Positions 1 to 11,741 of a stretch of DNA of 64,000 nt are shown piece by piece. The stretch is from Monodelphis domestica (taxonomy: Eukaryota; Chordata; Mammalia; Didelphimorphia; Didelphidae). The position numbers and the translations under genes are program-made. Numbering within the stretch: position 1 is the stretch's first letter; each line of letters opens with the position of its first letter. The stretch is taken from contig NC_077232.1 in assembly GCF_027887165.1 (NCBI RefSeq), positions 14,471,255 through 14,535,254 on the forward strand, given 5' to 3'. A model generated the notes under the pieces. The model ran no database searches. It was not told the DNA's origin and was given only the letters and a program-made list of their open reading frames with translations.

Positions 1-403
1 GGGCTAAAAGCCTTGGCAGGAGAAACATGGCTTAAATTTTCTCTAGGCTATGTTAAAAAAATTGAGAGTTTTTATCCCTTCTGGTTGCCAAAAAAGTAAA
101 AATTAAAATTAAACCTCAATAATAAAATAATATATATTTAAGGTCTTTATTAATTATCAGAAAACAAGGAATAAAGAAGATACAAAATTGAGACCACATG
201 CCCACGGCTGAACAACCCATTTAAAATCCCTAAGCTTAGCTTAACACCACTACCAAGCCCAATGTTATTATGCCAAAGAGAGAGGGGCAGGACCACTGAC
301 TCAATATTTATTCCCTCTCTATAGGAAGTATATCATGACAAGAAGTCAGTGTTATCCCAGGAAATTCAGTTCTTTTTTAGGGTAACAGATTTTCAATTAT
401 ACA
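1..403 (-). mobile_element. ERV fossil: end of leader, tRNA-Arg primer site and 5' LTR
   Basis: This is the 5' end of a minus-strand endogenous retrovirus whose body lies outside the window. Read on the plus strand, about 1-74 is leader and 75-90 closely matches the 3' end of tRNA-Arg, so it is the likely primer-binding site. About 96-403 is a roughly 310-bp LTR ending in TATACA. The LTR matches those at 8903-9217, 42147-42458 and 52234-52546. The leader matches 45345-45410. The element is an old, broken fossil. Confidence 0.6.
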
Positions 404-869
404 TATTCTAGAATCAATAACAAGTATTGGTTCCAAGCCACTTGATAAGTGTGATGCAATTAGTGTGAAGAGACTTTTCTGGAATCACACAATTAGGCAG
501 TATTGGAGTCCATATTAAAAAAAAGAATTTCAAAACTCTAGCTTGAGTCTAGCCTGAACAATGTAGCTACCCCTTTTGAACTTATTTTTTTTTCTCCTTT
601 ATGCAATATTGTGCAATGTAATGTCTGGAAGCTGTTTTATTTTTGTTTAAAAAAACAATTTTAATAATTATTTACTTTTTTAATCCAAATTCTCTACCTT
701 TCTTTATACCATCCTCTATCCAACAAAATAGCACGTTATATAACACACAATTTATATGTGAAGTGACACAAGATCTTTCTATAATAATAGTGGTTCAAAA
801 AATCCCATGAGATAAGTAAAATAATCTGATAAATAATTTGATCAATCTAAAATCAGAAATCATTTCATC

Positions 870-1745
870 TCCAGTTTAATATCATTTTTTATTATGAGTC
901 CTGTAGAATAAAATGAATTTGGTAAGATTCTTCTTTGCTTAATTTGTGAAATACTTTGTGTACTATTGGGGTTAGTTGTTCTTTAAACATTTGAAAGAAT
1001 TCACTTATGAATCCATCAGGTCTTAGGTGATTCTTTCTTAGGAAGTTCCCTGATGGCTTGTTAAATTTGTTTTTCTCAGATGGAATTAAGTACTTTATTT
1101 CTGCTTTTGTTAACTTAGGCATTTTATATTTTTTGTAAATATTTCATCTAAATTATCATATTTATTGCCATATAATTGGACATAGTAGCTCTTAATAATT
1201 GTTTTAATTAACTATTCACTAGAGGTGAAATCACCCTTTTCATTTTTGATATTATTAACTTGATTCTCTTAATGTTTTATTAGATTTATCGGTACTTTAT
1301 CTATGTTATTTGTTTTTTCTAACATTAGGAAAACCATCCAAATAACTGACCATATCAGCATCCAAACTAACATAAATCACGTTTATCTCAATAGATACAG
1401 AAAAAGCATTTGACAAAAACAACACCCATTCCTATTGAAAACGCTAGAAATTATAAGAGTAAAAGGGCCTTTGCTCAAAATAATGAACAGTGTGTACCTA
1501 AAACAATCAACAAGTATCATCTTCAAAGGGAATTAGTTAGAAGCCATCCCAATGAGATCAGGAACGAAGCAAGGATGACCATTATCACCTTTATTATTTA
1601 ATATTGTACTAGAAATTCTAACTGTAGCAATCAGAGAAGAAAAAGAAAGTGAAGGGATTAAAGCAGGTAATGAGGAAACTTAATTATTGCTCTTTCCAGA
1701 TGATATGGTGGTATACGATATTCAAATAAAGATAACTTTTAATAA
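870..1745. mobile_element. L1 ORF2 fragment with inverted 5' part
   Basis: 870-1322 on the minus strand encodes L1 ORF2 sequence, including a PDGF-type motif upstream of the reverse transcriptase core. From 1323 the plus strand continues with the next part of ORF2 (the stretch that matches 49775-50190), ending near 1745. A head-to-head arrangement of two near-adjacent ORF2 segments is what twin-primed L1 insertion with 5' inversion produces. The inverted half is also present at 53038-53412, so the insertion predates the local duplication. Both halves carry stops. Confidence 0.7.
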
Positions 1746-2939
1746 TCAGTTTGTATTGGAGAGGTATCATGGAAGAGGGCATAGGGGTTCCCTAGATGAG
1801 GTTTTAGAGACTCACAAAAATCAGCTTTTAAGTTGAGGCCAGGCCTCACAGGCTGGTGGAGGATTTTCTCTTATTCCTGTCTATGCTCTAGTTGTACTAG
1901 TTTTCTTAATTTCAAAATCTTAGCAGTAGATAGTGAGAGGAAGAAAGTTTTGACTTTTAGAGCTGGTTGGGCCTGTCTCTTCCGGATGATACCCCTAAAG
2001 ACCAGCCTTATTCATAAGATAGGCACATCCTATCTGACTAACTTGAAAGTAGTTACTCTCAACCTGGTTTCAACTGTCTGCAAAAAAGGTTTTACTGTTA
2101 TTTGGTCACTTTGCATGCTAAAGCTCCTAGGAGCCACAGGTGAGTGTTGACAGACCCCAAAGGAGTACTGGATTTTCAGGTGGAACTAGCAACTCATACT
2201 GAGGCTTACTTTATCATTTTCAGTGTTTCACATATTATTTTGATATACATATGGACACTTGATTGGGGGCATTTATGGTCTTAGTAATTATTAAATCTTG
2301 GGCCTTTAGTTCCTCCTTCTTATCCTGCCATGAATGAACTCTGTGACATAGAACGCTAAAGGAGTACTTGATTTATAAAGTTAAAAAGTGATGAGATGGT
2401 CTAGAGAGAGCTATAACTATGCTCAAACATTAACTTATAAGTTCTATCAAGAGACATAGAGTCTGTTTTGTTTGCTTCACTATGAAAGAATTTGAAGCAA
2501 TGAGTTGATGTTCCAAAGAAGCTGATTTTTAAAATGATGAATGTAAGAAAAGAGGGACTAATATAGATGTTGTCTATAAGTAAAATAGTGTTTTTAGAGG
2601 AAATGATTTTTTTTTTCATAACAAAGTTTCAAAAAGATGATGAATGATTATTTAAGGAGACAGGAGAGAAAGGATTATGGATTTAGTACACATGAATAGC
2701 TGTTTCAAAATATTCCATTTTAAAATTCTATATTTTTGTGTCCTGAAACTTAAATCCACCAACAAATCTATCACCTCTTAAGTCAATTGTAGCCATGATC
2801 TATCCCATGCAATGAACAAGAATTTATCAATAACATCTATGTATAAACCTCTGACAATTACTTGAGATAAACTTTAAAGGGGGACTCAGAAATCAGTTTA
2901 TATCTGCATTCCAGTTATTTCTGCTTTCTCTTCTTGTAG
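1746..2939. other. V2R intron-2-like flank of the pseudogene
   Basis: From about 2015 this stretch is collinear with 26620-27532, the end of intron 2 of the intact receptor, and it ends in the same polypyrimidine tract and AG acceptor. 1746-2014 shows nothing I recognise. No exon 2 counterpart is visible upstream. Confidence 0.6.
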
Positions 2940-3660
2940 CTCAGCTATGGCCCATTTGATCTTGTCCTGTCTGATGAGGTCCTGTATCCATATGTCTATC
3001 AGCTGGGCAGCAGGGAATCCACTCTGCACCTGGCAGCAGTCCAACTGATGCTACATTTTGGCTGGACTTGGATGGGGCTGGTTATTTCAGATGCCCTGAC
3101 AGGGGAACAATTCTTCAAGAATCTGAAAGAGGAGATGGCCTGGAATGGTATCTGTCTGCTTTTACAGAACAAGCTCCTGAACTCTTTCAAAAGGAGCATG
3201 ATGAATTTATACTCTTGTCTAGGATTCTTCGGTCCTCATCCAATGTGATTTTCGTCTATGGCAATACCAACTCCCTTGGTGAAATTTCTGATTTATTGAA
3301 TGAATATAAATTGCATGGGAAATTGTTGGTCACCACCTCATCCTGGGATTTTTTTTGCAGATTCTAAGAATATAATAATGAACAATTTTCACGGTACATT
3401 GATGTTTTCTCATTTCGAGAGGGAGATCTCTGGTTTCACAGATTTTCTAAGCAGTGTGCATCCCTGTGCCAACCCTGAGGACTTTTTCCAAAAGTCTTTC
3501 TGGGAGGTAGTCTTTTCTTGTAAGCTTTCAGAAATAAGTTCTGTAGATATAGCACATGAACGATGTGATGAAAATTCATCTTTTGCACATGTACCACATA
3601 TTTATTTGAACAAGATCATAATTGGGAAGAGTTTTAATATCTACAATGAAGTTTATTTCT
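2940..3660 (+). pseudogene. V2R pseudogene exon 3 (partial)
   Basis: It follows a conserved acceptor (TTCTTGTAG) and begins [20 protein letters not shown], the start of the ligand-domain exon. Compared with 27533-28336, one base is missing near 3159 and one T is gained in the T-run near 3355, shifting frame twice. Similarity stops near 3660, before the exon's donor site. Confidence 0.9.
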
Positions 3661-4724
3661 TTGTTTTCTTTGTTGTATTTATTTCTTTTAGTTGCATAGC
3701 TGAATCAAGACTTTCTTCTCTCCTTTATTACTATAGATATTTAGAGATATATGTGTTTCTCTTGGTATTGTGAGTGTATCTCAACAAATTTTGATATGTC
3801 TCCACACATTCTTCATAATGACATGATGTAGTGTTTCTACAATGTGTTCTTTGACCCAACACTTCTTAGAATTAGATTGTTTAATATATATTTTCTATAA
3901 AAAATACCATTTCACAGTGTTTCCTTGTTGGTTCTACTCCAGAATTCTTAAAGTGCTATTTCAAGGTTATGTGAGGAGAGTACAGTCAGAGAGGTTTGAG
4001 ATTTCCTTTCACCTACTCCACCATCTTGTCTCCATTTCCAAGGTTTAACTATTCAAAAGAATATATTCTTTTATTTAAAAGGGAAGGATAGCCCAAAATT
4101 CGCTGAAAATCTTGTAGAAGATCAAATTTTGTCTATATGTTCATATTTCAATCCAGGTGCTTAAATATTGCCATACTCTATTATAGACTACAATCAAGTT
4201 AATATGTCCTCTTCCAATTTTGTCTTGGCAACCAAGAAGTCAGCCAGCATTTATTTTTCACTTATTACATAAAAAGGACTGTCCTAGACATTGTGAATGA
4301 AATGATTGGCCATGTGCTGGTAATCATGGATTTAAAATGAAAATTTTCCTAAGTAGCTAATTCAGGAAGAGTCTGAGCAATGAATTTATAAGACTTTACG
4401 AAGCAAGTTCTTATTCTTTAATGAAAAAAGCTATATTTTTAAAAAATATTTCATAATTATTATAAAAATTTGGCTTTATTCGACTAAAAGCCATATAAAG
4501 GAAAATGCTATAGAGATCATAATTCCATATGTTCAGGTATAAAACATAAGTAGACTGCATCACATGATTGGTGTAGCAATAAGAGATGAAGTGATAGTAA
4601 ACTCTGTGGTTACATTGGTCTTCTTTTGAGAAATCAGGGATATGTGTGGGAAAAGTGTTGGTCCCACAATGGGATATTGATGGGAAAATAGAGAAAAGTG
4701 CAGCAAGCAGACAGAAAATATATT

Positions 4725-4778
<54 letters not shown>

Positions 4779-4918
4779 TATATATATACATACTATGTGG
4801 CAATTTAGTGAAAACTTTTTCACCATGGATAGAAGAAATTCATTGAGGTCAATGATTAGGGAGACATAGCAGGAGGGAACACACTCAATGTTGGGATCAA
4901 GTGGAAAAATTAGGATCC
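3661..4918. other. Copy of V2R 5'-flank sequence inside the pseudogene
   Basis: About 3690-4695 matches 18690-19525, and 4697-4918 matches 20850-21045. The segment between these (19530-20850), which holds exon 1 in the intact gene, is absent here. About 3880-4040 in reverse begins CAAGATGGTGGAG, which resembles the start of an L1 5' UTR. 4733-4795 is a TA microsatellite. No coding exon is seen. Confidence 0.6.
4733..4795. repeat. (TA)n microsatellite
   Basis: Nearly pure TA dinucleotide run preceded by a short TG-rich stretch. Open frames across it are artefacts. Confidence 0.95.
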
Positions 4919-5546
4919 TGTAAACCTTAAAATTTCTTAGACTTATAAATGTTGGAAATTTCACCATTGGGAAATTTCATACTTGAAAAATTTCCTATTG
5001 ATAGAGGGTCTTGGCTATTGGGATGTGAACCCCATTGGCATGGGAGGTTCCTCCTCCTCCCTTCTTAAGATTACTTTAGGACAGAAACCTTTTGCTGAAC
5101 AATGGAAAGGGCTTTGACCTATGCTTAAGCATAGAACAGGAATTTCTTTGAGTCATGATTGATTTTAGAATTGATACAATAGAGATACTTTGAATGACAG
5201 AACCAGGTCTTGGAAAATACAATTTCCACCCCACTCAGTCCTAACTGGATTTAGGAAGGGCTGCAGCAAAGGATCAAGATTTAATTATTTGAGAATATGA
5301 CCTTCAACATACATGTGCAAAGCCACAGACCTCTGGGCGGTCCTGGGTTAAGCTAGAGCCACCATTGGCACAGGGAAGACATGGACAGTGATTTGTAGAT
5401 GTGAGAACTGAGGGGAGGGAACTTGGATGGTGTCCTTAAAGATAGAGGGGTCTGAGGACTGGGGTGTGATTGGTTGGAGAGATTTTGGCTCTGAGAGGTG
5501 GTGCTTTGAGAGTTGGCCAATGTGACAAGGAAATCACATTAAAAGA

Positions 5547-5549
<3 letters not shown>

Positions 5550-5606
<57 letters not shown>
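5550..5606. repeat. (TA)n microsatellite
   Basis: Uninterrupted TA dinucleotide run inside the minus-strand LTR. The related LTR at 35765 has only a few TA units at this place, so the run expanded after insertion. Confidence 0.95.
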
Positions 5607-5608
<2 letters not shown>

Positions 5609-5713
5609 TTTAAGGTCGCCAAGGAATTCAGCTATGTAATTCCTAAATGAAAACTCAAGTCAGCAGTCAACCTTTTATAGAGTTTAATTACAAACAGGAG
5701 GAAGAAAGGAATT

Positions 5714-5727
5714 AGAGAGAGAGAGAG

Positions 5728-5788
<61 letters not shown>
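5714..5788. repeat. (GA)n microsatellite
   Basis: Long GA/AG run expanded from the CT-rich stretch also seen at the equivalent position (36470-36500) of the plus-strand LTR. Confidence 0.95.
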
Positions 5789-5790
<2 letters not shown>

Positions 5791-5854
5791 GGAGAGAAGG
5801 GAATAGGGCTTAAATACCCCTTCTGTTTAGGCTGGGCCAAAAGGCCCAAGCCCT

Positions 5855-6009
5855 TAGATAGCTGAGGCAAAGAAAAGAGATCAGTCCATATCACTCACGT
5901 GACCCTTTGATAGCTGAAGCAAAGAAAAGAAATCAGTCCATATCACTCACGTGACCCTTAGATAACTGAGGCAAAGAAAAGAGATCAGTCCATATCACTC
6001 ACATGACTT
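5855..6009. repeat. Triplicated ~52-bp unit within an LTR
   Basis: Three tandem copies of a unit containing GATAGCTGAGGCAAAG and ATCAGTCCATATCACTCA. The related LTR at 35765-36643 has the equivalent sequence once (about 36360-36410, reverse complement). Repeated blocks in LTR U3 regions often carry transcription-factor sites, but nothing here proves that. Confidence 0.85.
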
Positions 6010-6017
6010 GGTCCAAT

Positions 6018-7228
6018 AGATTAGGTTTATTTGATTTCCATTAATTGAATCATGGACTTTACCCTTAAGACTTGCAATTATGAATTTGCTTTATGAGATT
6101 GTTATATATAACAAAACCTACAGAATAAATTATTTCATTACCATTTTTAGAATATATTATATATAAAGTAATCACATAAGACCTTACTGCAGATAGTTTA
6201 ATTTTGAAATGGGTCATAGTTGGCTTAATTTTTGTTTAATAAACCTAGATGTAATGGGTAGAAGATGTAAGGGATTAATATAAAAGGCTGGACTGGATTA
6301 TTTAGGAGAAGAAGAATCAGAAATTTAGTGAAATTCCAAAGAGATTTACTTTAATAATTTATTTATAAAATATAAAAAGAGTGAAAGTAAGATCAGAGAG
6401 AGATTAGGACAAGATATCTAGCCTATGCACTAATTATTTGCTCCAACCCCTGGCTCAACCCAGGCAGGGCTAATTAACCCTTAACCAGAGGGGCCTCAGC
6501 CTTGAGCCTAAGACCTGGCGATGCATGGCACATCTCTGAAGAGGGTAGGCCTCTCCTGAGACTAGTCCCTTCAGAAAATCCAGGAAATGGGTCACCCTTT
6601 TTCACTCACCACATGTCAGTCCAAAGGGATGTAGTCTGACATCTCAAACCTGAGCTTATCCAAGGTCAAGTTGAAAATTAAAGACCAAAGAGACTTCTTC
6701 AGTCAGAGCTCCTCCAAAGTCAAGTTGAAGACAAAAGATATAAGAGCCTCTTCACAGGAAGTTCTTGGCATTTTAAAGATCATTCCTTTTCATCACTTCC
6801 TGTGACTTCCTTCCATTGTACTGGTACCAATTACACCTAAAGTTTTCTTAGGGCTGCCCAGGGAGCAGTCAGTCAATTCTGTTTAGTCCTTATTGCACAT
6901 GTGTGTCACAGACCTTCCCCACTCAAGTGTGAGTGGGTGTATAGACTTTTGGTGATTAAATCTAAAAATTGGCAGAGGAAAGTTAATTTAATCTTCACAA
7001 GAGGGAATGAATAATTAATAACATTTTATCCACAAATATAGATAAATAGAAACTAAAATAGGTGTTTTTGTTTTTTTATTGACTGTATAGAATTCTTATT
7101 TTTATCACTGAGAAGGAGGACAAAAGCAAAATAAGATTTATGTGGAATAATGAATATTAAACTTTACTGGAGAAAGAAAACTCTGCTTTCTATAAATACC
7201 ATGATATTCATTTTTGTTGTATTCCCAG
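6018..7228. other. V2R intron 5 sequence of the pseudogene, with embedded LTR
   Basis: Collinear with 38070-39337 of the intact gene. About 6320-7003 is an LTR-like repeat also present at about 38380-39090 and, more diverged, near 60663-61490. It is therefore older than the duplication. Confidence 0.65.
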
Positions 7229-8138
7229 ATGCAGTAGAGTATATGCAGTGAGTGCCCTGAAGATCAGTACCCAAGCAAGGAGAAAGAAAGATGCCTGCCC
7301 AAGACAATGACTTACCTGGCTTATGAAGAGACTCTGGGAATGATTCTGGCCTCTGCAGCTCTCTGCTTCTGCATTCTCACAATCTTTGTCCTTGCAGTGT
7401 TTGTGATGCACAGAGACACCCCCATAGTAAAAGCCAACAATCACAGCCTTAGCTACATTCTGCTCACCTCTCTCACCCTTTGCTTCCTTTCTTCCTTCCT
7501 TTACATTGGTTATCCTACACCAGCCATCTGTGTCTTAAGACAAACCACATTTGCCATTGTGTTCACTGTGGCCATTGCTTCCATCTTGGCCAAAACCAGT
7601 ATTGTGGTTCTGGCTTTTAGGGCCACTAAGCCAGGAAGCAAGCTCGGGAGGTGGTTGGGAACATCAGTATCTTATTTTCTGATTTTCACTTGTACCCTTA
7701 TCCAGATGTGCCTCTGCGGCATCTGGCTAGAGACATATTCCCCCATTCCTTGAGATGGATATATACTCTGAGGTTTCCTTCTTTGTCATTCAGTGTAATG
7801 AGGGCTCCCTTGTCAACTTCTACTGTGCCCTTGGCTACATGGGCTTCCTGGCCTTGGTCAGCTTTACATTTGCTTTCCTGGCAAGGAATCTGCCAGACAC
7901 TTTCAATGAAGCCAAGTACCTGACATTCAGCATGCTGGTGTTTTGCAGTGTCTGGATTTCCTTCTTGCCAGCATATCAGAGCACCAAAGGGAAGGCCATG
8001 GTGGCCATGGAGATCTTTTCCATCTTGGTCTCCAGTGCTGGGATTCTCACCTGTATCTTTGTTCCCAAATGTTATGTGATCCTTCTGAGGTCAGATAGAA
8101 ATGCCCTGCAGATATGGAAAAACAAAGCTAATCCCTAA
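7229..8138 (+). pseudogene. V2R pseudogene exon 6 (seven-helix domain)
   Basis: It follows a good acceptor (ATTCCCAG) and encodes the last linker cysteines and the seven transmembrane helices, ending [13 protein letters not shown] then NKANP and a stop. Against 39338-40242 it carries a 4-base insertion near 7247 (CAGTGAGTGC in place of CAATGC) and a 1-base insertion near 7740. The frame is lost in the linker and again between helices 4 and 5. Identity to the intact exon is otherwise very high. Confidence 0.95.
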
Positions 8139-8902
8139 TGATCTAGGTGTTCTCAAGGTCTTCCTCTCCAGACTTGGAGATGTAGCTCCTCACTTCTTAA
8201 TGAATGATTTAAAATACTCTAGCTTTTATACCACTTTTTTTTTTTGTTATTATCTCTTTCTTTTGTACCAGACTGAAATGTATTTTAAAGAAAATCATAT
8301 TACCTGATTTATTAGTAGAAGTAGAATTATTTTAGCCATTATATAAAATATCCATCTAAATAGCAGAAGCTTAATAGAGATGAAGATGAAAATAATCATA
8401 TAAAAATCAATTAATTATCTGCCTAGTTTTGATTCTTCATTTTGTAGCTATCATATATCTTACCCTGGAAAAGTACATCAAGGATTCTAGTACATAGGTA
8501 TCTTATATACAAACTTTGAAATATTCCAATTTATATATCTGAATGATATCAGTCATTACATTTATCAATTAATATCTAATGAATGAAACATACAAATACA
8601 CAAAATGATTTGTTGGGGAATTATTAAGGACCAGTTTCTTTGTTGAGGAAGATGATTTATACTCAATAAACAATTAAAAGAAGTTATTATATCTGCCATT
8701 CATTTTTATAAACTTTTCCATTGTAGAGTTATAGTATATTGTGTATAATCCTCTATCAGATATTCATCGTTCTCTTCTTATGTTCTTTAAATTATAACCT
8801 TGAATATATTGGTAGATTTTTATTATAAGACATAATAAAAATGAGCAAATGTTCATGCTTCCATAATTATTCAATTTTCTTTTATAAAACCCATTCCTTT
8901 TA
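8139..8902. other. 3' flank of V2R pseudogene
   Basis: Collinear with 40243-41000 and 42131-42146 downstream of the intact gene. At about 8885-8902 it shows the uninterrupted version of the site where the compact L1 (41014-42128) inserted in the other copy. No gene is seen. Confidence 0.6.
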
Positions 8903-10553
8903 TGTTTAAAAACTAAAATTAATCCTCAATAATACAAATTATATATTTTAAGCATTTATTAATGATCATTAGAAATCAAGGTCTAAAGAGGATAGAAAAT
9001 AAAGACCAAATACCGATGGCTGATCAACTCATTTAAAAATCTTTGTGTTTAGCTTACCACCACCACCAATCTTGATGTCATTATGCCAAAGAAATTGCAG
9101 CAGGGCCAACCAGTCAATATTTATCTCCTCACTATAGGAAGTACCGAATGACAGGAAGTCAGTGGGCTCCCTGGAAATGTAGTTCCCTTTTAGGGTGACA
9201 GCTATGTCAATTATACAGTCCCCACTGAGATCATTACAAGACTAGTCTCTCCAATGGATATTGTAAACATAACAAACTATTAAATTTCAACAATTTGGGG
9301 ATAAAATAAAAGAGAACAAACCCATGCTTGCTTGGGGAATTTACAAAAAGCCAATTAGGGGTCAGGCCTGTTCGGCATAAGAGTATACATAGAAAACAAA
9401 TGCATTCAACTCCACGCAGTTTAAATCACCACATCCCAAAGTTTACTCTGGATCTTTTGGTGCAGTGTATGGTCTGTGGAGGCATCTTCATGGTGCCTTC
9501 TCCAAACAGTTCATTTTCTGGATTCAGAGAGGTATCATATTTCTTAACCTAAAATTACTCTCAAAATAATTTAAACTTCACATTTTAGTAAAATAATACA
9601 TTCAAACCCCTGAAGGGGGTGTTGAAAAACATAGGGATCTCTCAGGGATATATTGCTGAGTTATGAGATATATGAATCAATGGGCAAGAGAAATAAAAAA
9701 CATAAAAATACCCCAAATAAAAGAGAAAAAATAACTTCTGGGTGAAATATGGAGTATCAAAATCTCATGTGTAAAACTTTTATGTAAAGGAAAATAAATC
9801 TATAACAGGTCCTTGAATCAGGGTCCAATTAAATTGATTTCTATCCCTCAAGTCTGTAGGTCAAAATGTAGTAATATTTCACTTGCCAATTTGCAGCCAA
9901 GACTATAGGAATCTGTAATTCTAAAAGAGAGAAAAGGGAACAGATTATAGGAGCAAATGGGAGCCAGGATGGAGCCAGAATATTTGGTAATGTATTTTAT
10001 ATAGTGTGTGTTACAAGTAAGACCTGCATTTAACACGTGTTAAACAGCCACAACTTGAGTCTCACACATGATCTTTGCGCATAATGTCATCAATCCAAAT
10101 AGGGTTGGTTTGATCTCTTTGACCTTGTGCTCTACTGGCACTATACAAGTAGCTTTGTTCTTCTTTGGCACCATTCAATGACTTTTTGTATTCCCTTCTC
10201 CTGGAATCAGACAGAATCATTTAGCAAAGTCCCATAATTTTAAAAACAGGATCAATGCAATCCTTTTTATAGTCTAAAACTTTTTGGGATTGCATTAATA
10301 TTATAGCAAATATCTATTTTAACTTATATTACTACAAAATCAAAAAAGTTTAAAAAAGATCTCAATACTGGTGATATGTGCTTCAAATACAAAAAGGAGG
10401 GGAAAATACTGTACATTCAAGAAAAAACAATACTAAAAAGTTCTAAAATCAAAAATATATAATTTACAATCATTGACATAGTATTGTTACAGATAAAAAG
10501 TGGTTGGCATAAATTGTTACAGATAAAATATGGTTTCAAATAAAAAAATATAG
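8903..10553 (-). mobile_element. ERV fossil A: 3' LTR and 3' internal region
   Basis: Minus-strand proviral remnant. 8903-9217 is the ~312-bp LTR, followed on the plus strand by TCCCC, the complement of a polypurine tract, and then 3' internal sequence to about 10540. It has a close paralogue at 42147-43730. The internal part resembles 11440-13530 and, in reverse, 58565-59130, so these fossils belong to related lineages. No env gene is recognisable. Its other end is cut off by fossil B. Old and broken. Confidence 0.6.
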
Positions 10554-11741
10554 TGGTCACTATGGGAAAACTCCCAAATATGAAATACCCAAGGCAGCTG
10601 GGTTTTTATGGAGATTTTAATTAATACAAATTAAGAAATTAATGAAAGGGAGAGAGTAAGAAAAAATAATGAGAAAAGGGCTAGGCCACCCTAGGCTTAA
10701 GCCTTAAGAGAGAGATAGAGATCAGTCAGTCTTTAATCCACTCACTACAAGATTTGTCCCAAGCAAGATTCTAGTGTTCAGTGAGACCCACCAGTTCAGC
10801 TCCTCAGCTCAACTAAGTTCAGACCCTGAGTCCTTCAATTCAGCTTTGGCAAGCTCTCCTTCAGAGCCCTTTCTGACATTCTTTTAAAGATAATTTTCTC
10901 CTATGACATTTTCCAAAAAACTGACCATTCTTAATTCATACCTTCTTTAGTTCTCAACTTCTCTGGGTAGACTAAAACTTCTGAGTAAGTTCACACCTCT
11001 TTGCCCCTTGCAAGTTTGCAAGTTGCCTGACCTTTTAGTGATTAATTTGACCTTCATAGGTACTTAGCACCTGTTTGTTTTATATCTAAAAGTAGACTTA
11101 TCTTAAGGTATTTTAGCTTTATTTTAAGTATGTGTTAAGTGCTTTTCATTGTTTAGTAAAGAGTTTACAACTTTATCTTCCCCTAAAGTATGCTTAAGTA
11201 GGGTGGAGTAGAGTTCTCACATTCCTGATCAATACCTTCATTGTTTAAAATAGGGAATTGTCTTAACCAAATCTTCTGAAGTAGGGTCTGAGAATTTTTA
11301 AGAATCACAATCCCCCCGATGATCATTGGGAATCTAGTCTTCCCATTGATCATTTAACATAATCATCTTATAGTCCTAAATGCACTTCTAACTATAGATA
11401 TATACAATATTCAATTTCTAAGAAGAAATTAGAGTAGTGAGGGAGGAATAGAAAAGAAAGAAAGCAAAACCAATGTTTTGCTAGGCACACTGACAGAAAG
11501 CCAAATTAGGGGCAGTCCCTTTTGGCATAAAAGTGTACATTTACAAGAAATGTTCAATCAAATTTCAGTTCAATCAACCATATCCAAAGTTTGTTCTTGA
11601 TCTTCTTGATGTAGTGTGGATTTTTCAGCATTTTCTGCAACAATTCATTCTGTGAATTTAGGAGTTAGCAAGCTTCTTCCTTGAAGATTTTTTCTTGAAC
11701 AAAATCAAAATCTTGGATTTTTATAAAAAATACAATCTTGA

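Larger units (their letters stand above)
4919..6017. mobile_element. Head-to-head LTR composite (ERV fossil)
   Basis: 4919-5520 is the 5' part of an LTR in plus orientation, of the same family as the solo LTR at 35765-36643 (begins TGTAAACCTTAAAATT). At 5521 it meets an LTR of the same family in minus orientation (TGTGACAAGG), which runs to about 6017. Both are partial. The minus copy holds a TA run (5550-5606), a GA run (5714-5788) and three tandem ~52-bp copies at 5855-6009. The right side then joins V2R intron 5 sequence. Confidence 0.75.
2940..8138 (+). pseudogene. Chimeric V2R pseudogene (exon 3 part + exon 6)
   Basis: This is a vomeronasal type-2 receptor relic, a family C GPCR normally used for pheromone sensing in vomeronasal neurons. 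It keeps exon 3 (2940 to about 3660, last ~80-90 nt lost) and exon 6 (7229-8138). Both are highly similar to the intact gene at 20406-40242. Exons 1, 2, 4 and 5 are not found. Between the two exons lie sequence like the 5' flank of the intact gene (3690-4918, matching parts of 18690-21045) and an inverted LTR composite (4919-6017). From 6018 it resumes as intron 5 sequence. This order cannot arise from simple decay of one gene and implies rearrangement between duplicated units. Exon 3 has two single-base frameshifts and exon 6 has a 4-base and a 1-base insertion, so it cannot encode a receptor. Confidence 0.9.

Noticed and set aside
4411-4967. Two long minus-strand open frames rich in Tyr/Ile
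   Set aside because: They are translations of the TA microsatellite and flanks. No family resemblance.
5712-5894. Ser/Leu repeat open frame
   Set aside because: Translation of the GA microsatellite in an LTR.
5855-6009. CRISPR-like spaced repeats
   Set aside because: Units are directly adjacent with no unique spacers and lie inside an LTR of a vertebrate genome.
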